A stretch of 64,000 nt of DNA from an uncultured Lachnospiraceae bacterium (GCA_910587935.1 CAJUNP010000003.1:62001-126000); one strand, 5' to 3'; shown: positions 1-10,103, counted from the first letter of the stretch. Translations and numbers: made by a program. The notes: generated from the sequence alone by a model not told the origin.

Positions 1-652
1 CATGGATAACGACGAATACCGCAGAGGGCAGAAGACAACCCATATTGTTTACGGTGAAGGCATGGCGGTGCTTGCCGGAGACGCATTGCTTAATTATGCT
101 TATGAGACGGCGGCAGGCGCTTTCGGACTGTTAGATGAAGACGATCTGCAGGGTTACGCACGTGTTGCAGGGGCCTTACGGATTCTGGCGGAAAAAGCAG
201 GAATTTACGGTATGGTGGGCGGTCAGGCCGTTGACGTGGAGGCGGAGAAAAAAGGTCTGCCGGTAAACGCTGAAATGCTGCTGTTTATTCATCAGAATAA
301 AACGGCGGCCCTGATTGAAGCGGCTATGATGACAGGCGCTCTTCTGGCGGGAGCCTCCGGAGAACAGATCACACAGATGGAACAGTGTGCGCGGGATGTG
401 GGAATTGCATTCCAGATTCAGGACGATATACTTGACGTAGCGGGAAGTCAGGAAGAAATGGGAAAGCCTGTCGGAAGCGATGAAAAGAACCATAAAGAAA
501 CGTATGTATCCATATTCGGAATGGAGAAATCACAGGAGGATGTAAACCTTCTTTCCGCACGGGCGGCAGAGCTTGTGCAGAGGTATGAGACGGCGGACTC
601 CGGTACTTTTTTAAGGGAGCTTATATTATCTTTAATAAACCGTACGCACTGA
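1..652 (+). CDS. ispA: Polyprenyl (farnesyl/geranyl) diphosphate synthase, 5'-truncated
   Basis: Trans-prenyl diphosphate synthase that condenses isopentenyl diphosphate with allylic diphosphates in the cytoplasm. The window opens inside the gene, just within the first aspartate-rich motif: the visible part begins with DNDEYRRG, the tail of a DDxxD-type site. The second aspartate-rich motif FQIQDDILDV is complete near residue 140 of the visible part, followed by the usual KNHKETY lysine segment. About 75-80 N-terminal residues are missing, judged from a family length near 295. It lies 48 nt upstream of dxs, so precursor supply and chain elongation are probably co-transcribed. The ATG at position 2 is internal, not a start. 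Confidence 0.93.
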   Translation, partial: MDNDEYRRGQKTTHIVYGEGMAVLAGDALLNYAYETAAGAFGLLDEDDLQGYARVAGALRILAEKAGIYGMVGGQAVDVEAEKKGLPVNAEMLLFIHQNKTAALIEAAMMTGALLAGASGEQITQMEQCARDVGIAFQIQDDILDVAGSQEEMGKPVGSDEKNHKETYVSIFGMEKSQEDVNLLSARAAELVQRYETADSGTFLRELILSLINRTH

Positions 653-700
653 ATAGGGAGAGGCACGGCGTACTGTCCGGCGCGAGGGAATGGAGCTAGC

Positions 701-2557
701 ATGATATTAGATCAGATTTGTCAGCCTAACGATATAAAAAAAATAAATCCGGGGGATTATGATTATCTGGCGCAGGAGATAAGAGATTTTCTGATTCGCA
801 GAATCAGCGTGACCGGCGGGCATCTGGGGTCTAATCTGGGCGCTGTGGAACTGACGATGGCGCTTCATTTATGCTTAAACCTTCCGGAAGATAAAATTAT
901 CTGGGACGTGGGGCATCAGTCCTATACGCATAAGCTTTTGACCGGCCGTAAAGACGGATTTACCAATTTAAGGAAATACGGAGGGATGAGCGGTTTTCCC
1001 AAACGCAAGGAAAGCGACTGCGACTGCTTTGATACGGGACATAGTTCCACTTCCGTTTCCGCAGGACTTGGACTGGTAAAAGCAAGAGATCTTAAAGGAG
1101 AAAAATACACGGTCGTTTCGGTAATCGGAGACGGATCGATTACGGGCGGAATGGCATATGAGGCGTTAAATAACGCGTCTCAGCTGGAGACGAATTTTAT
1201 TATAATTTTAAACGATAACAACATGTCTATTTCGGAGAATGTAGGCGGAGTATCCAAATATCTGAATAATATCCGAACCGCGGACAGTTATCTGAATATT
1301 AAAGAAGGAATCTATCATAAACTGCTGGGCGTTCCGAAAGTGGGAAATTCCATGGTAGAAAAAATCCGCCGTGCCAAGAGCAGTTTTAAACAATTGATTA
1401 TTCCGGGCATGTTTTTTGAGGATATGGGTATTACCTATTTAGGGCCTGTTGACGGCCATGATATTCAGGGCATGGTTCGTGTGATCCGGGAAGCCAGGCG
1501 CGTGAAAGGAGCCGTGTTGATTCATGTCCTTACAGAAAAGGGCAAAGGCTTCCGCCCGGCGGAACGCCATCCCGCAAGATTTCATGGGGCGGAACCTTTT
1601 GATATCGATACGGGACTGCCTTTGAATCCGCGCACGACGGCTAATTATACGGATATTTTTTCAACCGTTATGACAAAGCTCGGACAAAGGGACGAACGGG
1701 TAGTGGCTATTACGGCTGCGATGCCGGATGGCACGGGCTTAAAAAGATTCCATAATATGTATCCCGACCGTTTTTTTGATGTAGGTATTGCGGAGCAGCA
1801 TGCGGTGACATTTGCAGCGGGACTGGCGGCGGGAGGAATGGTTCCCGTTGTTGCAATTTATTCGTCCTTTTTGCAAAGAGCGTACGATCAGATACTTCAC
1901 GACGTTTGCATTCAGAATCTTCCGGTGGTCTTTTGCATAGACAGGGCCGGGCTGGTAGGAAGCGACGGAGAAACCCATCAGGGTATTTTTGATTTATCCT
2001 ATTTATCGTCCATACCGGGCATGTGTATTATGGCGCCCAAGAACAAATGGGAGCTTTCCGATATGATGAAATTTGCCGTGAATTTCGGGGGGCCTGTTGC
2101 GATACGCTATCCAAGAGGAGAGGCATATGCCGGACTTTCCGAGTACCGGGCGGCAATCGAATACGGAAAAAGCGAATGGATTTACAAGGAGAAAGAAATT
2201 CTTTTGCTTGCGGTGGGAAGTATGGTGAAGACAGGGGAAGAAGTCAGGCAGTGCCTGAAACAGGAAGGACATTCCTGCAGCCTTGTCAATGTTCGGTTTG
2301 TAAAGCCTGTTGACAAAGAACTGATCCGGGAAGCGTTAAGGGATCACGGACTGGTTGTGACCATGGAGGAGAATGTGGCCAGCGGCGGTTTTGGAGAAAA
2401 GGTACGGGAATTTCTGGGAGAGGAAACGCCGGAGCGCCGGTTTCTTTCCGTTACGATCCCCGATGCGTATGTGGAACACGGTAATGTGGAGGTGTTGAAG
2501 AAGGAAGTGGGAATTGACGCCGGAAGCATTGTCGCGAAAATAAAAAATGTTTTATAA
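701..2557 (+). CDS. dxs: 1-deoxy-D-xylulose-5-phosphate synthase
   Basis: Thiamine-diphosphate enzyme that joins pyruvate and glyceraldehyde 3-phosphate to start the MEP isoprenoid pathway. At 618 residues it has the family length. Visible marks are the N-terminal GHLGSNLG motif with the following DVGHQSYTHKLLTGR, the ThDP/Mg site VIGDGSITGGMAYEALNNA near residue 150, and the transketolase central domain with DVGIAEQHAV near residue 365. A GGAG site about 5-7 nt before the ATG supports the start. It follows ispA and precedes tlyA by 14 nt, the common clostridial order. Confidence 0.97.
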   Translation: MILDQICQPNDIKKINPGDYDYLAQEIRDFLIRRISVTGGHLGSNLGAVELTMALHLCLNLPEDKIIWDVGHQSYTHKLLTGRKDGFTNLRKYGGMSGFPKRKESDCDCFDTGHSSTSVSAGLGLVKARDLKGEKYTVVSVIGDGSITGGMAYEALNNASQLETNFIIILNDNNMSISENVGGVSKYLNNIRTADSYLNIKEGIYHKLLGVPKVGNSMVEKIRRAKSSFKQLIIPGMFFEDMGITYLGPVDGHDIQGMVRVIREARRVKGAVLIHVLTEKGKGFRPAERHPARFHGAEPFDIDTGLPLNPRTTANYTDIFSTVMTKLGQRDERVVAITAAMPDGTGLKRFHNMYPDRFFDVGIAEQHAVTFAAGLAAGGMVPVVAIYSSFLQRAYDQILHDVCIQNLPVVFCIDRAGLVGSDGETHQGIFDLSYLSSIPGMCIMAPKNKWELSDMMKFAVNFGGPVAIRYPRGEAYAGLSEYRAAIEYGKSEWIYKEKEILLLAVGSMVKTGEEVRQCLKQEGHSCSLVNVRFVKPVDKELIREALRDHGLVVTMEENVASGGFGEKVREFLGEETPERRFLSVTIPDAYVEHGNVEVLKKEVGIDAGSIVAKIKNVL

Positions 2558-2571
2558 AGCAGGTTAACGGA

Positions 2572-3462
2572 ATGAAAGAACGTTTGGATGTATTACTGGT
2601 TAAACAGGGACATGCCGAATCCAGAGAAAAAGCGAAAGCGCTTATTATGTCCGGCGAGGTGTTTGTAAACGGACAGCGGGAAGATAAAGCAGGCTCCGTA
2701 TTTGATGAGGAAAAGAGCCGCATTGAAATAAGAGGACGGGCGCTGCCCTATGTAAGCCGGGGCGGACTGAAACTGGAGAAAGCGTTAAAGCAGTTTCCCT
2801 TTGAGGTACGGGATCAGGTCTGTATGGATATCGGGGCTTCTACGGGCGGTTTTACGGACTGCATGTTGCAAAACGGGGCCAGAATGGTTTATTCTGTAGA
2901 CGTAGGACACGGGCAGCTCGCCTGGAAGCTGCGTAACGATCCCAGAGTGGTGTGCATGGAAAAAACAAATTTCCGTTATATGCGGAAAGAAGATATAAAA
3001 GAAACGCCGGATTTTGCGTCGGTGGACGTATCCTTTATTTCGCTGACCAAAATTTTGATACCGGCGAGAAATCTTTTGAAGGATTCCGGGCAGATGGTGT
3101 GCCTCATAAAGCCGCAGTTTGAGGCCGGCCGCGACAAGGTGGGGAAAAAAGGGGTAGTCCGGGAGCCGGCGGTGCATCGGGAAGTAATTGAAAAGATCCT
3201 GGATTATGCCGCGTGGATCGGATTTGAACCTCTGGAGCTGGATTATTCTCCCATCAAAGGACCGGAGGGAAATATCGAATATTTGCTTTTTATACAAAAA
3301 GATCCGCTCTTAAGCAAGGAGCGGGAAGAAATTTCGGAGGCGGAAGCCGAAAAGGTATCGGAACGGATGCGTGCGGAACGAAGCGGAATTTCACAGGGCA
3401 GTTTATGGCAGGAACGGATTGATTCGGTTGTAAAACTGGCTCATCAGGATCTGTGTTCATAA
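2572..3462 (+). CDS. tlyA: TlyA family rRNA (cytidine-2'-O)-methyltransferase
   Basis: Predicted SAM-dependent 2'-O-methyltransferase of ribosomal RNA; older annotations call it hemolysin A. The first 60 or so residues form an S4 RNA-binding domain (RLDVLLVKQGHAESREKAKALIMSG is its start, given here only as position 2-26). An FtsJ-like fold follows, with the SAM motif DIGASTGGFTDC near residue 85 and the family motif KPQFEAGRDKVGKKG near residue 180. Length 296 is slightly longer than usual because of a charged C-terminal tail. It lies between dxs and nadK in a forward cluster. Confidence 0.92.
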   Translation: MKERLDVLLVKQGHAESREKAKALIMSGEVFVNGQREDKAGSVFDEEKSRIEIRGRALPYVSRGGLKLEKALKQFPFEVRDQVCMDIGASTGGFTDCMLQNGARMVYSVDVGHGQLAWKLRNDPRVVCMEKTNFRYMRKEDIKETPDFASVDVSFISLTKILIPARNLLKDSGQMVCLIKPQFEAGRDKVGKKGVVREPAVHREVIEKILDYAAWIGFEPLELDYSPIKGPEGNIEYLLFIQKDPLLSKEREEISEAEAEKVSERMRAERSGISQGSLWQERIDSVVKLAHQDLCS

Positions 3463-3489
3463 AAAGCAAAGGCGGGCATGGAGATTAAG

Positions 3490-4347
3490 ATGGAGCATTT
3501 TTTTATCATTACCAATGAGAATAAAGATCCGGGATCTGAGGTAACCGGGCAGATTACCCGTTTCCTTGAAAATGCGGGTAAGCGGTGCAGCGTACGTGTG
3601 AACAGAATGGACGGGCAGGAAACGGAACGCTATACGGACAGTGCGCGTATCCCCGAAGATGTGGACGGCGTTCTCGTTTTGGGCGGCGACGGCACCCTGC
3701 TTCAGGCGGCAAGAGATACCATGGATCGGAAACTGCCGCTGCTGGGCGTGAATTTGGGAACCCTTGGGTATCTTGCGGAGGTTGAGCGGGGAAATATCGA
3801 GGATGCGTTAAAACAGCTTCTTTCGGGAGAATATACAATTGAAGAGCGAATGATGCTGACCGGAAGAGTTGAAAAGAACGGCCGATGGATGCCTGACGAA
3901 TATGCATTAAACGATATTGTCCTGACCAGAAAGGGACCTCTTCAGATTATTCATTTTGATATTACCGTAAACGGTCAGTTTTTAAACCGATATGGCGCGG
4001 ACGGACTTTTGGTGGCAACGCCTACGGGTTCTACCGGATACAATATGTCGGCAGGCGGTCCGATTGTGGAACCGGGAGCGAAAATTCTTTTGATGACGCC
4101 GATTTGTCCGCATACGCTTCATTCCAGGAGTATCGTATTGGCTTCTGAGGATGAGATTGTAATCGGTGTGGGAGCCGACCGGGACGGAAGGAGACAGACC
4201 GTGGAAGTGGCGTTCGACGGCGGCCATAATATGGAGCTTTCCACCGGAGACCGGATTCGGATCAGGCGTTCCGATCAGGTGACCAGAATTATAAAACTGA
4301 GCCGGGTAAGTTTCCTTGAAGTGTTGCATAAGAAAATGGAGGATTAG
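3490..4347 (+). CDS. nadK: NAD kinase
   Basis: ATP-dependent phosphorylation of NAD to NADP in the cytoplasm. The GGDGTLLQAA motif, the NDI segment and the C-terminal motif GADGLLVATPTGSTGYNMSAGGP are all present. Two in-frame ATGs compete. The one at 3478 has AAAGGCGG only 2 nt away. The one at 3490 has GGAG six nt upstream and gives the more usual N-terminus MEHFFIITN, so I chose 3490 (285 residues). The gene ends 6 nt before argR. Confidence 0.93.
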   Translation: MEHFFIITNENKDPGSEVTGQITRFLENAGKRCSVRVNRMDGQETERYTDSARIPEDVDGVLVLGGDGTLLQAARDTMDRKLPLLGVNLGTLGYLAEVERGNIEDALKQLLSGEYTIEERMMLTGRVEKNGRWMPDEYALNDIVLTRKGPLQIIHFDITVNGQFLNRYGADGLLVATPTGSTGYNMSAGGPIVEPGAKILLMTPICPHTLHSRSIVLASEDEIVIGVGADRDGRRQTVEVAFDGGHNMELSTGDRIRIRRSDQVTRIIKLSRVSFLEVLHKKMED

Positions 4348-4353
4348 GGTAAG

Positions 4354-4806
4354 ATGAAAAGAGTAAGACAGCGCAGAATTATTGAGATCGTAGAAAATCA
4401 TGATGTGGAGACACAGGAAGAGCTGACGGAATTACTGCATAAAGAGGGAATTATTGCCACACAGGCGACGATATCCCGGGATATCAGGGAACTGAAGCTT
4501 TCCAAAGTTGCGAATGAAGAGGGGAAGCAGCATTATGTTGTGCTGCGCCAGGAGGACGCATATCTGAATGACAAATACAACAGAGTGTTGAAGGAAGGTT
4601 TTATTTCCATGGATCAGGCGCAGAATATTCTGGTGGTAAAGACCGTTTCCGGTATGGCAATGGCTGTGGCGGCAGCGATCGATGCATTAAAGCAGCCTGA
4701 AGTCGTAGGGTCTATCGCGGGAGACGATACCATTATGATCGCGCTTAAGACTGCGGAGGATACGCCTGCTCTCATGGAAAAAATCCGTCAGATTCTGGAA
4801 AGCTGA
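4354..4806 (+). CDS. argR: Arginine repressor ArgR
   Basis: Hexameric arginine-responsive transcription factor of 150 residues. The N-terminal winged helix-turn-helix contains the family motif ATQATISRDIRELKL near residue 36. The C-terminal arginine-binding and oligomerisation domain contains GSIAGDDTIMIA near residue 122. Its position between nadK and recN is the conserved clostridial one. No arginine biosynthesis genes are in the window, so its targets are elsewhere. Confidence 0.95.
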   Translation: MKRVRQRRIIEIVENHDVETQEELTELLHKEGIIATQATISRDIRELKLSKVANEEGKQHYVVLRQEDAYLNDKYNRVLKEGFISMDQAQNILVVKTVSGMAMAVAAAIDALKQPEVVGSIAGDDTIMIALKTAEDTPALMEKIRQILES

Positions 4807-4867
4807 GCTTATTATGTAGCATGCTCTGACAGGGGAGAACATAGGGAGAGATAGAAGGAGTTATATT

Positions 4868-6550
4868 ATGCTACTGAGTTTACACGTGAAGAATCTTGCT
4901 TTGATCGATGAAGCGGAAGTGTTTTTTGAGCCGGGACTGAATATTCTGACAGGAGAGACGGGCGCCGGGAAATCGGTGCTTATCGGTTCCATCAATCTGG
5001 CTTTGGGCGCAAAGGCGGAAAAAGAGATGATTCGGGAAGGCGCGGATTTTGCCCTGGTAGAGCTTCTGTTCCAGGCCGAGGATGAAAAGGTACGCCGGAA
5101 ACTGAAGGAACTGGATCTGCCGGCCGAGGATGATTCGGTCTGTATCAGCCGCAGAATTCAGCCGGGCAGGAGTATCTGCCGGATTAACGGGGAACCGGTG
5201 AGCACACGGCAGGTAAAAGAGCTTGCCGAATTGCTGATCGATATTCACGGACAGCATGAGCATCAGTCTCTGCTTCATAAGAAAAAGCATATGGAGATTC
5301 TGGATGCATATGCGGGGGAATCGTTAACCCGGGTCAAAGAAGAAATTTCCGGGCTTTATCATGCATGGCAGTCTACGGTACGGGAACTTCAGACTACTTC
5401 CATGGATGAAGAAGAAAAAAGAAGAACGGCGGCCCTTGCGGAATTTGAAGCCGGAGAGATCGCGGAAGCTTCTTTAAAACCCGGAGAAGACGAGCAGCTG
5501 GAACTGGATTACCATAAGATGAATAATTTGAAACGGATTGGAGAGGCCATGTCGGCCTGCGCTTTTCTTACGGGATACGACGGAGAAAATGCAGCGGGAG
5601 CGCTTCTTTCGAGAGCCTTAAGAGAATTGCGCGGCGTAGCCGGGTTTGATCCAAAGCTGTCGCAGTTTGAAGAGGAACTTTCTGAAATTGATAATCTGCT
5701 GAATGATTTTAACCGTTCGGCGGCAGGTTATATGGGAGATCTGGAAATGGATCCTTCCGAATTCGGAAAAGTGGAAGAACGGTTGAACCGGATTAATCAT
5801 TTAAAGGGAAAATACGGGCAGACAATTGAGGAAATACTGTTGTACGGACAAAAGCAGCAGGAAGAGCTTGAAAGGCTTGCCGATTATGACGCATACAGAG
5901 AAGAACTTGAAAGACAAAGCGGTGAACAATATAAACAGCTGTTGGAGAAATGCGGCGAGGCATCTTTAATCAGACGGGAAGCCGCCGGCATACTGGCGGA
6001 TAAAATGCGCCTTGCGATGGAAGAGTTAAGCTTTCTGACGGTACGGTTTGAAATTTCGGTGGAACAAAAGGAAATGCCGGGAACCGACGGATACGACGAG
6101 GTGGAATTTTTGATTTCCACCAATCCGGGAGAGCGGATCCGGCCTTTAAGCCAGGTTGCAAGCGGAGGCGAGTTATCCAGAATCATGCTTGCCATTAAGA
6201 CGGTACTTGCAAAAAAAGATACGATCGATACTTTGATTTTTGACGAAATCGATGCGGGCATCAGCGGTAAAACCGCATGGCAGGTATCCAGACAGCTGGG
6301 AATTCTGGGGAATGCGCATCAGGTAATCAGTATTACGCATTTGCCGCAGATTGCTTCCATGGCCGATACGCATTTTAAAATAGAAAAAAACAGCGACGGC
6401 GTCAGCACATCTACGCAGATTCAGTTTCTGGATGAGGAAAACAGTATCCGGGAAATTGCGAGACTTCTTGGAAGCGGGGAAATGACGGAAGCGGCGCTGC
6501 AAAATGCCTGTGAAATGAAAAAATTGGCAAAAGAAGCAAAACAATACTAA
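4868..6550 (+). CDS. recN: DNA repair protein RecN
   Basis: SMC-like ATPase acting early in recombinational repair of double-strand breaks. The 560 residues contain the Walker A GETGAGKS near residue 29, long coiled-coil segments in the middle, the signature ASGGELSR near residue 435 and Walker B LIFDEIDAGISG near residue 456. A strong AAGGAG site precedes the ATG. The leader of about 60 nt after argR has no evident terminator. I saw no LexA-type box in it. Confidence 0.95.
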   Translation: MLLSLHVKNLALIDEAEVFFEPGLNILTGETGAGKSVLIGSINLALGAKAEKEMIREGADFALVELLFQAEDEKVRRKLKELDLPAEDDSVCISRRIQPGRSICRINGEPVSTRQVKELAELLIDIHGQHEHQSLLHKKKHMEILDAYAGESLTRVKEEISGLYHAWQSTVRELQTTSMDEEEKRRTAALAEFEAGEIAEASLKPGEDEQLELDYHKMNNLKRIGEAMSACAFLTGYDGENAAGALLSRALRELRGVAGFDPKLSQFEEELSEIDNLLNDFNRSAAGYMGDLEMDPSEFGKVEERLNRINHLKGKYGQTIEEILLYGQKQQEELERLADYDAYREELERQSGEQYKQLLEKCGEASLIRREAAGILADKMRLAMEELSFLTVRFEISVEQKEMPGTDGYDEVEFLISTNPGERIRPLSQVASGGELSRIMLAIKTVLAKKDTIDTLIFDEIDAGISGKTAWQVSRQLGILGNAHQVISITHLPQIASMADTHFKIEKNSDGVSTSTQIQFLDEENSIREIARLLGSGEMTEAALQNACEMKKLAKEAKQY

Positions 6551-6617
6551 TTTAAAATTGGAAGATCATCACATACTATGGGAAACAATGTTGCATAACG
6601 GAAAGTGATGATCGAAC

Positions 6618-7916
6618 ATGGACGAAGTCAGAGTTAGACGATATAAGAAATTTTTAGCAGTCAGTTTTGTGTGCAGTATTCTGCTTTTGCTGGTTACCGG
6701 ATATTATATTTGTTACACTTCGGTGCCGGGGAATTTGAAGATACGGGCCGGAACGGAACAGACGATTGATTTTGGCGTTCCCGTAACCGGAGAATTTACC
6801 AGAAAAATTGAATACCCGGAAGCGATAGCCGTAAGCGAACGGCCGGATTCGGATATTCCGAAGAGTTCGGTCAGTATGGAAATGCACAGGAGCGTAACGT
6901 TATTTGCGCTGTATCCGGAAACATACCGGCTGCAGCTTAAGCTATTCGGTTTTCTTCCTCTAAAGCAGGTGGAAGTGCAGGTTATAGAGGATGAAACACT
7001 GATCCCGGCGGGGATTCCCATCGGAATCTATGTAAAGACGGAAGGCGTTTTGGTGATCGGAGTGGGAGAATTTAAAAACGCTGCCGGCGCTAACATTTCC
7101 CCTTCCCGTTATCTTTTAAAAACCGGAGACTACATCTTAAAGGTAAATGGCAGGGAAGTGAAAAGCAAAGCCGAATTTATGGATACGATTGCGGAATCCG
7201 GCGGTGATGAACTGGTTTTGACGGTGAAGCGGGAAGACGAGATTTTTGAAGTAAAATGTCTTCCTGAGTTAAACGAAAACGGGGAATATAAACTGGGAAT
7301 CTGGATTCGTGACAATGCGCAGGGTGTGGGAACTCTGACGTTTTTAGATGAGAGAGGGAGCTTTGGCGCTTTGGGACATGGAATTAATGATGTGGATACC
7401 AGCGAGCTTCTTGAACTGGAAAGCGGGACACTTTACCACACGGATATTATTGCCATTCGTAAGGGAATGAGCGGAACTCCCGGTGAGATGACGGGGCTGA
7501 TTGATTATTCGGAAGAAAATATATTAGGAAGAATTACAACCAACAGTCCGGAAGGGATCTTTGGTGTGGGTAATTCCAGTCTTCTGGAAGAGATTACGGG
7601 AGAGTCCATGCCTATTGCTTTAAAGCAGGAAATCCAGGAAGGAAAAGCCCAGATCATCTGCACGGTTGACGGATATACGGATTATTTTGATATAGAGATT
7701 ACCGGTTTGCATTTGAATGACGATAATGTAAACAGGGGAATATTACTTGAGATTACAGACTCCCGTCTTTTGGAAAAGACGGGAGGCATTATACAGGGCA
7801 TGAGCGGAGCGCCGATTATACAGGACGGACGGATTATCGGAGCGGTTACGCATGTACTGGTGCAGGATGCGGCGAAGGGGTACGGGATTTTCATTGAAAA
7901 TATGTTAGTCCATTAG
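6618..7916 (+). CDS. spoIVB: SpoIVB serine peptidase (stage IV sporulation protein B)
   Basis: Forespore-made S55 serine peptidase that is secreted into the intermembrane space and triggers pro-sigma-K processing in sporulating Bacilli. One N-terminal membrane segment (about residues 15-32) precedes a PDZ domain (about residues 130-200) and the peptidase domain. His254, Asp381 and Ser396 (in GMSGAP) align with His236, Asp363 and Ser378 of the Bacillus enzyme at a constant offset of 18, so the catalytic set looks intact. A second GMSG lies near residue 290. In most Clostridia spo0A follows directly; here it does not. Confidence 0.94.
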   Translation: MDEVRVRRYKKFLAVSFVCSILLLLVTGYYICYTSVPGNLKIRAGTEQTIDFGVPVTGEFTRKIEYPEAIAVSERPDSDIPKSSVSMEMHRSVTLFALYPETYRLQLKLFGFLPLKQVEVQVIEDETLIPAGIPIGIYVKTEGVLVIGVGEFKNAAGANISPSRYLLKTGDYILKVNGREVKSKAEFMDTIAESGGDELVLTVKREDEIFEVKCLPELNENGEYKLGIWIRDNAQGVGTLTFLDERGSFGALGHGINDVDTSELLELESGTLYHTDIIAIRKGMSGTPGEMTGLIDYSEENILGRITTNSPEGIFGVGNSSLLEEITGESMPIALKQEIQEGKAQIICTVDGYTDYFDIEITGLHLNDDNVNRGILLEITDSRLLEKTGGIIQGMSGAPIIQDGRIIGAVTHVLVQDAAKGYGIFIENMLVH

Positions 7917-7935
7917 TAAAAGGCGGGGAACGATT

Positions 7936-10071
7936 ATGATAAGAAAAAAGAGTATCGCAGGGGCATTGGAAAAAATCTATGAAGAAACGGAAAACTGCGT
8001 AGCGCTGCAAAGTATTCGAGACGGGTTGGTTATGATTATACCGGTTTTAATGATCGGTTCTTTTTCAATTTTATTCCGGTCTTTGCCGATACCTGTTTAC
8101 CAGGATTTCATCAGTAATTTCGGCGGCGGTTTTCTGGCGGATATATTTGTATTTTTATATGGTGCGACAGTCGGTTTTCTGGCGGTATATCTGACAATAT
8201 CCATATCTGTCAGTTATACCGGAAAAAGGCTGCCGGACAAGTCGTTCAGCTATGGCTCGCTGTTTGCGTCGCTCATTAGTTTCTGTATCTGTGCAGGCAT
8301 GTTCCAGGAAGGTTTTTCCATCGGCGTTTTGGGGGCTCAGGGGTTGTTTACGGCCATTGTCTGCGCACTGTCCGCTTCTGCGTTGTATTGCTCTCTGATT
8401 AAAGCTATGACGGGTTCATTAAGGCTGTATACGGACGGAGCCGACGGAGAATTTAACAGATCTCTTGCCATGCTTTTTCCCATAGTAATTATTTCCCTTT
8501 TATTTGCCGTTTTCAATTTGATTCTGGTCAAATTTTTCCATGTAACCGGATTTAATATGTTGTTTTCAAACGTACTGACACATATTTTCAGCGGAATGGG
8601 CCGTTCTCTGGGAACTACCGTTTTGTACTTATGCCTTACAAACGTGATGTGGATGTTCGGAATTCACGGAGATAATGTGTTGGAATCGGTAACGGTGAAC
8701 ATTTTTATGCCGGGAATCGAAATCAACAGGCAGCTGCTGGAGGCAGGTGCGCAGCCTACGGAAATATACAGTCAGACCTTTTACGATGTTTTTGCTCTGA
8801 TGGGGGGAAGCGGCGGAACGCTCAGCCTGCTGCTTGCCATTCTGCTCTTTGGCAGGAGGCGGGGGAACCGGAGGCTGGCAAAGTATTCGGCGCTGCCCAT
8901 GATATTTAACATTAATGAAATTATGATGTTCGGACTTCCCGTCGTATTTAATCCGATTATGATGATTCCTTTTCTGGCGACTCCCGTAGTTCAGATTTTA
9001 ATTGCCGGTCTTGCGGTGCAGCTGCATCTCGTTCCTGTTGTAACGCAGCAGGTACCGTGGACGACGCCGATTATCCTCAGCGGATATCTGGCCACCGGAT
9101 CGGCGGCGGGAGCGGTCCTGCAGATCATAAACGTACTGGCAGGCGTAATGATATACTGTCCGTTCATCAAAATCTATGAATATGAGAAGAATAAGGATTC
9201 TTCCAAAAAGATGGATCAACTTTTACATATATTAAGAAAAAGCGAGGTGGAAGACAAACCCGTTGAATTACTGACGCTTCGGAATTATTCCGGGGAAGTT
9301 GCCAAGGAAATTGCGGAGGAACTGCGTTTTAAAATCGGCGGACAGCTTCCGAGGCTGTTTTATCAGCCGCAGTTTGACCGGAAAGGGAATTGTGTGGGAG
9401 CCGAAGCGCTTCTTCGGTGGGAAACGCAGTCTTACGGTACGGTATATCCGCCGTTGATAGTAAGGCTTGCCGAAGAAGCCGGAGTTTTAGAAGAATTGGA
9501 AGAAGGCGTTTTCAGGGCGGTAGTCCGGGATATGGAGTCTCTTGTAGACGTAATCGGAAAAGAAGCCAAAATATCAATTAATGTGACGGGGACCACGATA
9601 CAGAGTGAAAGATTTGAGCTGTTTTTGAGAGAATTAAGAGACCGCTATCCCCATTATAGTACCCGTATTTGCGTCGAAATTACCGAGCAGGCGGCCTTGA
9701 ATTTTGATGATGAGCTGACACAGAGGCTTACCCGTATAAAAGAGATGGGTTATTCTCTTGCAATCGATGATTTTTCCATGGGAAGCACTTCCATTAAATA
9801 TCTGCAGACCAATATTTTTGATATGGTGAAGCTTGATGGAGGATTAAGCCGGGATATACTTACGAATTCAAGAAGCCGTGACATTATAGCGTCCATTACC
9901 GAACTTTCCCATAATTTCGGTATTCGGGTTCTTGCAGAGTATGTGGAAACGGAAGAACAAAAGAGAGTATTGGAAGAAACGGGGTGTCTTTTGTATCAGG
10001 GCTATCTATACAGTCCGGCCGTATCGGTTGAACAATTTCAGGAAATATGCGGCGCCCGAAAAGTAAAATAG
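7936..10071 (+). CDS. PTS EIIC-like membrane domain fused to an EAL c-di-GMP phosphodiesterase
   Basis: Residues 1 to about 410 form a polytopic domain resembling the lactose/cellobiose-type EIIC permease, including the IHGDNV and MIFNINEIMMFGLPVVFNP segments that line the sugar site in that family. A short charged linker leads to a C-terminal EAL domain (about 470-705). Its metal and catalytic residues appear intact: Glu490 in EALLRW, the Asn of SINVTG, Glu581, Asp611-Asp612, Lys632, a Glu near 668 and the Gln of YQGY. No EIIA or EIIB gene is near. I infer a sensor in which sugar binding or membrane state controls c-di-GMP hydrolysis; transport is possible but unsupported. The gene starts 19 nt after spoIVB. 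Confidence 0.88.
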   Translation: MIRKKSIAGALEKIYEETENCVALQSIRDGLVMIIPVLMIGSFSILFRSLPIPVYQDFISNFGGGFLADIFVFLYGATVGFLAVYLTISISVSYTGKRLPDKSFSYGSLFASLISFCICAGMFQEGFSIGVLGAQGLFTAIVCALSASALYCSLIKAMTGSLRLYTDGADGEFNRSLAMLFPIVIISLLFAVFNLILVKFFHVTGFNMLFSNVLTHIFSGMGRSLGTTVLYLCLTNVMWMFGIHGDNVLESVTVNIFMPGIEINRQLLEAGAQPTEIYSQTFYDVFALMGGSGGTLSLLLAILLFGRRRGNRRLAKYSALPMIFNINEIMMFGLPVVFNPIMMIPFLATPVVQILIAGLAVQLHLVPVVTQQVPWTTPIILSGYLATGSAAGAVLQIINVLAGVMIYCPFIKIYEYEKNKDSSKKMDQLLHILRKSEVEDKPVELLTLRNYSGEVAKEIAEELRFKIGGQLPRLFYQPQFDRKGNCVGAEALLRWETQSYGTVYPPLIVRLAEEAGVLEELEEGVFRAVVRDMESLVDVIGKEAKISINVTGTTIQSERFELFLRELRDRYPHYSTRICVEITEQAALNFDDELTQRLTRIKEMGYSLAIDDFSMGSTSIKYLQTNIFDMVKLDGGLSRDILTNSRSRDIIASITELSHNFGIRVLAEYVETEEQKRVLEETGCLLYQGYLYSPAVSVEQFQEICGARKVK

Positions 10072-10103
10072 AGCCGGAATGAGAGAAGGGTTTTGTAACG
10101 ATT

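Noticed and set aside
6551..6617. Possible sigma-G promoter (CATACTA) before spoIVB
   Set aside because: The -10-like element has no matching -35 at the right distance.
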